The notes under the pieces are model-generated. The model had not been told where the DNA came from. It saw only the letters and a list, made by a program, of their open reading frames with translations, and made no database searches. The translations under genes and the position numbers were made by a program. 5,735 nt of DNA from Candidatus Sulfopaludibacter sp. SbA3 (GTDB taxonomy: Bacteria; Acidobacteriota; Terriglobia; Bryobacterales; Bryobacteraceae), in contig CAMAUG010000264.1 in assembly GCA_945861255.1 (NCBI GenBank), positions 1 to 5,735 on the forward strand, given 5' to 3'. How positions within the stretch are numbered: the stretch's first letter is position 1; each line of letters begins with the position of its first letter. This document shows positions 1 to 4,970 of the stretch, one piece after another.

Positions 1-1530
1 CTGGATCGCTGTCAACTTCCGCATGACCTTCGCCAATTCGGCGGGTTGGTTCACTTCCCAATCCTTCTGTGGCGCCAGGCGAATGCGCGCGCCGTTCGCA
101 CCGCCGCGTTTGTCGGAGCCGCGGAACGTCGCTGCCGACGCCCAGGCCGTCGTAACCAGTTGGGAGATGGAAAGTCCGGACGCGAGGATCTTGGCCTTTA
201 GGGCTGCAACGTCCTGTTTCCCGATCAACTTGTGATCCACCGCGGGAACAGGGTCCTGCCACAGCAGGGGCTCGGCCGGAACCAGCGGGCCAAGGTATCG
301 CGCGATCGGTCCCATGTCGCGGTGCGTCAGTTTGTACCACGCCTTGGCGAACGCGTCCGCGAACTGCCGCGGATTCTTAAGGAAGCGCCTCGCGATCGGC
401 TCATAGATCGGGTCCATCCTCAGGGAGAGGTCCGTGGTGAGCATGAACGGAGCGTGCCGCTTGGAGGGATCGTGGGCATCGGGAACGGTGCCCGCTCCAG
501 CGCCGCCCTTAGGGGTCCACTGGTGTGCGCCGGCAGGGCTCTTGGTGAGCTCCCACTCAAAGCCGAACAGGTTCTCCAGGTAGTTGTTGCTCCATTTCGT
601 CGGGGTGGTGGTCCAGGCGCCTTCCAACCCGCTGGTGATCGCGTCGCCACCCTTGCCGCTGCGGAAAGTGTTTTTCCAGCCGAAGCCTTGCTCCTCCATG
701 GGGGCACCCTCGGGTTCGGGGCCGACGTACTTGTTCGCATCGGCGGCGCCGTGGGTCTTGCCGAACGTATGTCCGCCGGCGATAAGCGCGACGGTCTCCT
801 CGTCGTTCATCGCCATGCGGGCGAACGTTTCCCGGATATCGCGTGCGGCGGCGATGGGATCCGGCTTCCCGTTGGGTCCTTGCGGATTCACGTAGATCAG
901 GCCCATCTGAACAGCGCCGAGAGGGTTATCCAGCTGGCGGTCGCCGGTGTAGCGCTGGTCCCCCAGCCAGGTGCTCTCAGGCCCCCAATAAACCTCGTCG
1001 GGCTCCCATACGTCCGCTCGCCCGCCGCCGAAACCGCAGGTCTTGAACCCCATCGATTCCAAGGCGACGTTGCCGGCCAGAATCATGAGGTCGGCCCAGG
1101 AGATTTTCTTGCCGTACTTCTGCTTGATGGGCCACAGCAGGCGGCGCGCCTTATCGAGGCTTGCATTGTCCGGCCAACTGTTGAGGGGCGCAAAACGCTG
1201 CATGCCGGCGCCTGCCCCGCCGCGGCCGTCGGCGATGCGGTAGGTGCCGGCGCTGTGCCAGGCCATGCGAATGAAGAGACCTCCGTAGTGGCCAAAGTCG
1301 GCAGGCCACCAGGCCTGCGACGCTGTCATCAAGGCGTGTAGATCTTTAACGACGGCATTCAGGTCAAGGCTCTTAAACTCTTTCGCGTAATTGAACTTCT
1401 CGTCCATCGGGTCGGACAGGGGGGAGTTCTGGTGCAGGATCTTCAGGTTCAGTTGATTCGGCCACCAATTCGCATTCGTCGGGGCTCCAGCTTGGGTGTG
1501 TCTGAACGGGCACTTCGCTTCGGTTGACAA
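1..1530 (-). CDS. katG: Catalase-peroxidase KatG, N-terminal 510 residues (cut by left window edge)
   Basis: Bifunctional heme b enzyme that disproportionates hydrogen peroxide and also acts as a broad peroxidase; normally cytoplasmic. The minus strand reads without a stop from 1530 to the edge. The start is TTG at 1530-1528: it gives the typical KatG N-terminus (MSTEAKCPF, then WWPNQLNLKILHQ and DPMDEKFNYAKEF) and has AAGGAG six bases upstream. Distal heme residues are R88, W91 and H92 in RMAWHSAGTYR. The crosslink residues typical of KatG are W91, Y213 (LIYVNPQGP) and M239 (RMAMND). The proximal heme ligand is H254 (GGHTFGKTHGA), with W306 and D367 (TTDLSLRMDP) as its partners; R404 matches the mobile 'arginine switch'. 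The family is about 730 residues, so roughly the last 220 lie outside. The second, heme-less domain has just begun around residue 435. It lies downstream of perR on the same strand, so it is probably peroxide-inducible through PerR. Identification is very secure. Confidence 0.97.
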   Translation of the reverse strand, partial: MSTEAKCPFRHTQAGAPTNANWWPNQLNLKILHQNSPLSDPMDEKFNYAKEFKSLDLNAVVKDLHALMTASQAWWPADFGHYGGLFIRMAWHSAGTYRIADGRGGAGAGMQRFAPLNSWPDNASLDKARRLLWPIKQKYGKKISWADLMILAGNVALESMGFKTCGFGGGRADVWEPDEVYWGPESTWLGDQRYTGDRQLDNPLGAVQMGLIYVNPQGPNGKPDPIAAARDIRETFARMAMNDEETVALIAGGHTFGKTHGAADANKYVGPEPEGAPMEEQGFGWKNTFRSGKGGDAITSGLEGAWTTTPTKWSNNYLENLFGFEWELTKSPAGAHQWTPKGGAGAGTVPDAHDPSKRHAPFMLTTDLSLRMDPIYEPIARRFLKNPRQFADAFAKAWYKLTHRDMGPIARYLGPLVPAEPLLWQDPVPAVDHKLIGKQDVAALKAKILASGLSISQLVTTAWASAATFRGSDKRGGANGARIRLAPQKDWEVNQPAELAKVMRKLTAIQ

Positions 1531-1536
1531 GTTTTG

Positions 1537-1542
1537 CTCCTT
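1537..1542 (-). promoter_or_regulatory. Ribosome binding site of katG, deciding the TTG start
   Basis: AAGGAG on the minus strand, followed by six bases (CAAAAC) and then TTG. No ATG or GTG nearby gives a better KatG N-terminus, so this site decides the start. A small CTTTC-TT-GAAAG inverted repeat sits two bases upstream (1544-1555); it could partly sequester the site but is too weak to call. Confidence 0.8.
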
Positions 1543-1637
1543 ACTTTCAAGAAAGAATTATTGCGAACTACAAATCTATGCCGGCGTCTCATTCACGCCG
1601 CCGCCCGCGGCCACGCTCGCTGAGGCGGGCCACACGG

Positions 1638-2162
1638 CTACAACACTTTCCTGGACTCGCGCGCCGGCCCGGACTCGCGCGACGGCCTGGACTCGCGCGA
1701 CGGCCTGGACTCGCGCGACGGCCCGGACTCGCACGACGGCCCGGACGCTCGCGCCGGAGAGCACTTCGTGCAGAACCCCCGAAAAATGAGTTCGCATTCG
1801 CGCAGAATCCGCTTACCGAGGGAACTCGAGGCAGGCTTGGGCACGTCGTACCACTCCATATCCTCAACCATGCCGCAGCGGTCGCATATGAAGTGGTGAT
1901 GCAGCATGCCCTTCGCATCGAATCGCGCGGCGCGGCCCTCGACTGCCACTTCACGCACCAAACCCGCCTGCACCAAGTCCCGCAGATTGTTATAAGTCGT
2001 GGCCCTGGAAGAGCGCGGATCCACGCGATTTACGGCTTCGAAAATTTCCGCGGCCGTGGGATGACTGTGGTGTTCCATCAACAATGCCATCACGGCGTAG
2101 CGCTGCGCAGTGCACCGCAACCCGCTGCCCTCCAAGGACCGTTTAATCGCCTCGGCGTCCAT
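1638..2162 (-). CDS. perR: PerR-type peroxide-responsive repressor (Fur family) with a repeat-encoded C-terminal tail
   Basis: Metal-dependent DNA-binding repressor of peroxide-defence genes; 174 residues. The winged helix spans about residues 1-80, with HPTAAEIFEAV (32-44 region) and recognition helix RATTYNNLRDL (53-63). By alignment with Bacillus PerR, the five regulatory Fe/Mn ligands are all present: H34, D82 (RFD), H88, H90 and D101. Asp rather than Glu in the RFD motif argues for PerR over Fur or Zur. The structural zinc site is C93-x2-C96 and C131-x2-C134. PerR proteins usually end shortly after the second CxxC, at about 145 residues. Here residues 137-171 form an extra tail of SRESRP-like hexapeptides encoded by 18-bp DNA repeats, with an additional cysteine at C144. 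There is no clear Shine-Dalgarno sequence; the predicted transcript begins only a few bases before ATG, so it may be nearly leaderless. It is upstream of katG by 107 bases on the same strand, suggesting an operon. The PerR call is strong; the metal used is inferred. Confidence 0.93.
   Translation of the reverse strand: MDAEAIKRSLEGSGLRCTAQRYAVMALLMEHHSHPTAAEIFEAVNRVDPRSSRATTYNNLRDLVQAGLVREVAVEGRAARFDAKGMLHHHFICDRCGMVEDMEWYDVPKPASSSLGKRILRECELIFRGFCTKCSPARASGPSCESGPSRESRPSRESRPSRESGPARESRKVL
1654..1743. repeat. Five tandem 18-bp repeats inside the 3' end of perR
   Basis: Unit on the plus strand: GACTCGCGCGACGGCCYG. Copies are 1654-1671, 1672-1689, 1690-1707, 1708-1725 and 1726-1743, differing from each other by only one to three bases; a decayed sixth unit follows at 1744-1760. 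On the minus strand each unit encodes six residues (consensus SRESRP), so gain or loss of a unit keeps perR in frame. Because 18 is a multiple of three, other frames across the array also stay open; those are shadows. Confidence 0.93.
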
Positions 2163-2173
2163 GAAAGATCTAG

Positions 2174-2190
2174 ATTATATCTAATATAAT
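2174..2190. promoter_or_regulatory. PerR-box-like operator overlapping the perR promoter
   Basis: ATTATAT-CTA-ATATAAT is a perfect 7-3-7 inverted repeat. Its inner 15 bases (2175-2189) match the known PerR box TTATAATnATTATAA at 11 of 14 defined positions. A second overlapping repeat, TAGAT-TAT-ATCTA, lies at 2171-2183. The site covers the -10 and part of the spacer of the perR promoter, so bound PerR would block transcription of its own gene and probably katG. Derepression by peroxide is inferred from the family. Confidence 0.72.
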
Positions 2191-2200
2191 ATCTTGTCAA
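2174..2200 (-). promoter_or_regulatory. Sigma-70-type promoter of perR(-katG)
   Basis: On the minus strand, -35 TTGACA (2200-2195) and -10 TATAAT (2179-2174) both match consensus perfectly, with a short 15-bp spacer. Transcription would begin near 2167, only about five bases before the perR ATG at 2162, consistent with the absence of a ribosome binding site. The region is strikingly AT-rich against a GC-rich background. The short spacer is the main weakness; shifting the -10 two bases gives a poorer TAATCT with a 17-bp spacer. Confidence 0.65.
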
Positions 2201-2293
2201 GACTTGTGCTTCCGGTTGCTGCGAGCAGAAGAACTAGCCGCCGGCCATCGAAGCATGTGCCGCTTTCGAACCACCAATCGGGGGCCGTGCGCC

Positions 2294-2359
2294 GGTTGAG
2301 TCCTCCGATCCGGGGATCGGCAACGTTGGCGTCAACCGATCGGGTTGAACACCTCAACC
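2294..2359. promoter_or_regulatory. Cluster of alternating inverted half-sites upstream of the metallohydrolase gene
   Basis: The hexamer GGTTGA or its complement TCAACC occurs four times in alternating orientation: GGTTGA 2294-2299, TCAACC 2332-2337, GGTTGA 2343-2348, TCAACC 2354-2359. The last three are spaced exactly 11 bp apart, about one DNA helical turn, so the middle one can pair with either neighbour. The same stretch holds CCGATCC-GG-GGATCGG (2305-2320) and the palindrome CAACGTTG (2321-2328). A multi-site operator is the simplest reading. No protein can be named. The 2201-2293 part shows nothing I can identify. Confidence 0.45.
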
Positions 2360-2375
2360 GCGTGCGTTTGGCCGT

Positions 2376-2394
2376 TGGATTATGGCATAATCCA
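2376..2394. promoter_or_regulatory. Perfect 9-1-9 inverted repeat at the probable promoter of the metallohydrolase gene
   Basis: TGGATTATG-G-CATAATCCA is a flawless 19-bp interrupted palindrome, 43 bases before the downstream ATG. Its right arm contains CATAAT (2386-2391), a plausible plus-strand -10 element, but there is no convincing -35 at 16-18 bp. An operator overlapping the promoter fits best. Its ATTAT/ATAAT halves recall the perR operator but with a different spacing (ATTAT-N3-ATAAT here, N7 there), so control by PerR is uncertain. Confidence 0.5.
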
Positions 2395-2425
2395 GCAACA
2401 GGTGGCGCGATCTAGCGCCGCCAGT

Positions 2426-2430
2426 GAGGA
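2426..2430 (+). promoter_or_regulatory. Ribosome binding site of the metallohydrolase gene
   Basis: GAGGA followed by seven bases and ATG at 2438. It supports that start over the in-frame upstream ATG at 2345, which would add 31 non-signal-like residues and cross the inverted repeats. Confidence 0.75.
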
Positions 2431-2437
2431 ACAAACA

Positions 2438-3874
2438 ATGAAGAGCTCATGGATGATCACGCTGGCGCTGGCCGCCCTATCCCAAACCGCCCTTGCCCAG
2501 GATGCGAAGGCCGTGGTGAGTGCCGCCTCCGCGGCGATGGGCGTTGACGGCTTGAATTCAATTCACTATTTCGGCGTCGCCCAGAACGGCAACCTGGGGC
2601 AGAACAACAATGCCAACCAGCCGTGGCCCATGGCGACCGCCAACGATTACGTGCGCGCCATCGATTTCACGCAGCCGGCATCGCGGGCCACGTGGTCGAA
2701 CTTCGCCTTGGGAGTGGCGGGCGCGCCGACGCTTGTGCCGGCCCAGATGGTCATCACGCCGCAAAACGCGGCGTGGGTGCAACAGCTGGAAATTTGGATC
2801 ACTCCGTGGGGGTTTCTCAAAGGCGCGGCGGCGAATAACGCCACGGTACGCGCGCAGAACGCAGGCGGCAAGCGCACTCAAGTGGTCACGTTCAACTCCC
2901 CTGGGAAGTCTCCGGGAGGGCAGCCGTACAGAGTGGTGGGAACCATCAACAGCCAGAACCTGGTAGAAAAAGTCCAGACGTGGGTGGAAAATCCGGTCCT
3001 CGGCGACACGCTGGTGGAGGTGGAATACACGCATTACCGCGATGCCGCGGGCGGTCTAAAATATCCGGCGCAAATGGTTCAGAAGCGCGGCGGATGGCCC
3101 ACGTTCACAGCCTTTATTCTGGGTGCCAATGCCAATCCGGCAAACCTTCAGCGGTTGATGGCTGCGACAGGTCCAGCCGCTGCTCCCCCGCCCGCGGCTG
3201 CCGGCCCCATGTCGGAAAAGCTCGCCGACGGCATCTTCCGGATCAATGGCTCGTACAACGCGCTCGCGGTGGAATTCGCCGACCACATCCTGCTTTTCGA
3301 GCCCGGGCCGCAAAACGAAGCCCGCGCGCAGGCCATTATCGCGGAGGCCAAGAAAGTGATCCCCAACAAGCCGATCCGCTACGGCGTGATTTCGCACCAT
3401 CACTTCGATCACACCGGTGGACTTACGGCGACAGTTGCCGAAGGCATCACACTGGTGACCCCCGAGGTAAACCGCGATTTCCTGATGACCGCGCTCTCGG
3501 CGCCTCGTACGTTGGCACCGGACGCCATGTCGAAATCAGGAAAGAAGCCGGTGATCGAGGGCTTCAAGGGCGACAAGCGCGTCTTTCAAGATGCCACACG
3601 CACCTTCGAAGTACACGTGATCAAGGGTCTTCCGCACGCGGATGGCCTGGTGATCGGCTACCTACCGAAAGAAAAAATCATGATCTACGCCGACATGTTC
3701 AATTTGCCGCCCGCGAACATTCCGGTACCCATTCCGCCGGCGATCAGCACCGTGGTGCTCTTGGACAACCTCGACAGACTGAAGCTGGACATCGACCGGG
3801 TGCTGTCCATTCACACGCTTAATCCGAACCGGCTGGCGTCGGTGGCGGACATGCGCGCGTCGCTCGGAAGGTAG
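2438..3874 (+). CDS. Exported two-domain metallo-beta-lactamase-fold hydrolase
   Basis: 478 residues. The N-terminus MKSSWMITLALAALSQTALA is a clear Sec signal peptide with likely cleavage after A20, so the protein acts in the periplasm or outside. Residues about 21-245 form a beta-rich domain I do not recognise. An Ala/Pro linker (about 246-256) then leads to a metallo-beta-lactamase fold (about 257-478). The metal site looks complete: H320, H322, D324 and H325 in the HHHFDHTGG motif, H400 (GLPHADG), D419 (YADMFN) and H459 (SIHTLN). These match the family ligands for two zinc or iron ions. The substrate cannot be told from sequence; the fold covers lactamases, lactonases, glyoxalases, sulfatases and phosphodiesterases. 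There is no reason to call it an antibiotic resistance gene. It stands alone on the plus strand, divergent from perR and convergent with the aldolase-like gene. The start is fixed by the signal peptide and the GAGGA site. Confidence 0.88.
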   Translation: MKSSWMITLALAALSQTALAQDAKAVVSAASAAMGVDGLNSIHYFGVAQNGNLGQNNNANQPWPMATANDYVRAIDFTQPASRATWSNFALGVAGAPTLVPAQMVITPQNAAWVQQLEIWITPWGFLKGAAANNATVRAQNAGGKRTQVVTFNSPGKSPGGQPYRVVGTINSQNLVEKVQTWVENPVLGDTLVEVEYTHYRDAAGGLKYPAQMVQKRGGWPTFTAFILGANANPANLQRLMAATGPAAAPPPAAAGPMSEKLADGIFRINGSYNALAVEFADHILLFEPGPQNEARAQAIIAEAKKVIPNKPIRYGVISHHHFDHTGGLTATVAEGITLVTPEVNRDFLMTALSAPRTLAPDAMSKSGKKPVIEGFKGDKRVFQDATRTFEVHVIKGLPHADGLVIGYLPKEKIMIYADMFNLPPANIPVPIPPAISTVVLLDNLDRLKLDIDRVLSIHTLNPNRLASVADMRASLGR

Positions 3875-3880
3875 TTCAGG

Positions 3881-3908
3881 GATTCCGTCGGCGCGCCGAT
3901 CCGGAATC
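3881..3908. terminator. Hairpin between convergent genes, possible bidirectional terminator
   Basis: GATTCCG-TCGGC (3881-3892), a GC turn, then GCCGA, a two-base TC bulge and CGGAATC (3895-3908): a 12-bp GC-rich stem. It begins six bases after the metallohydrolase stop and overlaps the stop of the opposing aldolase-like gene (3907-3909). Neither side has a proper T-run, although the plus strand has loose TTTGCCTTTT downstream, so intrinsic termination is plausible rather than certain. Confidence 0.5.
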
Positions 3909-4887
3909 AATACGGCATTTGCCTTTTCGTGATCTTGCGGCCGATCGCGGCGGTTTGCTCGCCGGAGCCGATCATGCGGCCTTCTTTGATGGTCCGCTCA
4001 ATCGCCTCCTCCAGATTTGTTCCCCGGACTCCCTCGCCAATGCCCAACCAGTAGAGTTTCTGAGCCTTGGCCGCGGCATAGATCCGAAGTTGGACCTCGC
4101 GCGCTTTCGGATCGTCTCGTTTGAAACCAAATGACAGGCCCATGTCGCCCGGGCCACCTTCTCCAAATCCGATGCCGGGGACTTTCACGATCTCGTCCAC
4201 GTTGGCGTAAGCGTATTTATCCTCGATCTTGATGCCGAGCAGGATTTCACCGTTTGGATTGAGAGGCCATACGTCGGCCTTCTGCATGTATTCTTCGTTG
4301 GAGACGCCCCAGATCTTCGCCGCAGTTGCCGCGCCATGCGCGCCCCGAATGCCCTCCTTCAGGCCCATCTGCCCGACTCCCTGTTCGCGATTGGGGTAGC
4401 GCACAGCCTCCACAAAGGCACGGACCGCGCCCGCCGTCGTGGCATGGCATAGAAGGATGCCGTGCACACCCGTCGCCAGCACCTGCTCAAACATCCACAT
4501 ATTGGCGCGGACGGAGGCTTCGTCGGCGCCGCGCACCGGGACATTCACGATCACGGCCGGCGTCCGATGGCCGGTCCGGGTAGGCCCGCCCGCGGCCAGG
4601 CCCTGCATGTAAGCGGAGAGGCCCGCTACATCGTACGGCGCGGCCTCCATGTCGTAGCTGATGTAGTCCGCCCAGGTTTGCGCGTCCGCCTTGCCTTGTT
4701 CGAAAGAGCCGACCGTACCGGAATGCGATCCGGTGTAGTAGACCGGCTGCCCTTGTTGCAGCAGTTCGATAGCGCGATTGATCCGCTTTGGTTTCGGTGT
4801 TTGAGCCGTGCCTAATCCGGTGTAGACGAACACGCTCGCACACACCGCAAAACCCACCAACCCAGCTTTGATTTTTCCGTATCTCAT
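3907..4887 (-). CDS. Exported HpcH/HpaI aldolase-fold protein with altered active site
   Basis: 326 residues. The family cleaves or forms 2-keto-3-deoxy acids on a TIM barrel using a divalent metal. The N-terminus RYGKIK followed by a hydrophobic stretch (residues 8-26) and GTAQT predicts a signal peptide cleaved near 28-30, unlike the cytoplasmic HpaI, HpcH and GarL. Metal ligands are visible: E222 (GIKIEDKYAYANVDEIVKVPG) and D248 (GEGGPGDMGLSFG, equivalent to the GPADLS motif). The segment SYDMEAAPYD (77-86) aligns with the LDGEHAPN motif, but the catalytic His is Ala82. The Arg of the RPP motif seems to be Asn115 (AVIVNVPVRG). A 20-40 residue insertion around 167-205 (MGLKEGIRGAHGA and onwards) includes the usual RG(V/A) loop. 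It follows the TonB receptor on the same strand after 83 bases and may be co-transcribed. The start is ATG at 4887, with GAAAGG six bases upstream. The fold assignment is strong; the exact reaction is unknown. Confidence 0.88.
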   Translation of the reverse strand: MRYGKIKAGLVGFAVCASVFVYTGLGTAQTPKPKRINRAIELLQQGQPVYYTGSHSGTVGSFEQGKADAQTWADYISYDMEAAPYDVAGLSAYMQGLAAGGPTRTGHRTPAVIVNVPVRGADEASVRANMWMFEQVLATGVHGILLCHATTAGAVRAFVEAVRYPNREQGVGQMGLKEGIRGAHGAATAAKIWGVSNEEYMQKADVWPLNPNGEILLGIKIEDKYAYANVDEIVKVPGIGFGEGGPGDMGLSFGFKRDDPKAREVQLRIYAAAKAQKLYWLGIGEGVRGTNLEEAIERTIKEGRMIGSGEQTAAIGRKITKRQMPY

Positions 4888-4893
4888 ATTCTG

Positions 4894-4899
4894 CCTTTC
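4894..4899 (-). promoter_or_regulatory. Ribosome binding site of the aldolase-like gene
   Basis: GAAAGG on the minus strand, six bases before ATG at 4887. It confirms this start, which is also where the signal peptide begins. Confidence 0.7.
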
Positions 4900-4918
4900 A
4901 AACGACCAGCTTCAGGGC

Positions 4919-4930
4919 GAATTGCAATTC
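4919..4930. repeat. 12-bp perfect palindrome between receptor and aldolase-like genes
   Basis: GAATTGCAATTC reads identically on both strands, and GC/CGC flanks extend it with one unpaired base (4917-4934). It lies in the 83-base gap, 32 bases before the aldolase-like start. It has no loop, so it is more like a dimeric protein site than a terminator; it may equally be chance. I see no clear promoter in this gap. Confidence 0.35.
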
Positions 4931-4970
4931 TCGCATATTGATGCGGGCTATGGTTATGGGCCGAGACTGC

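Noticed and set aside
232..1341. Long plus-strand open frame of 369 codons and several shorter ones across 23-1300
   Set aside because: They lie antisense to katG, whose minus-strand frame encodes a complete set of family motifs. High GC keeps antisense frames open; the translations resemble no known protein.
1603..1630. GCCCGC/GCGGGC stem between perR and katG as a terminator
   Set aside because: Only six paired bases, a 16-base loop and no T-run; expected by chance in GC-rich DNA.
1654..1743. Repeat array as a possible CRISPR
   Set aside because: The units are head-to-tail with no spacers and sit within a coding frame.
1524..2189. Plus-strand open frame of 221 codons and other frames over the repeat array
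   Set aside because: Antisense to perR; they stay open because the 18-bp unit is a multiple of three and GC-rich.
2345..2437. Upstream ATG of the metallohydrolase at 2345
   Set aside because: It would add 31 residues before a clear signal peptide and lacks a ribosome binding site; ATG 2438 has both.
2980..3822. Plus-strand open frame of 280 codons overlapping the metallohydrolase
   Set aside because: It is a frame shadow; the overlapping frame has the signal peptide, ribosome binding site and full metal-binding motifs.
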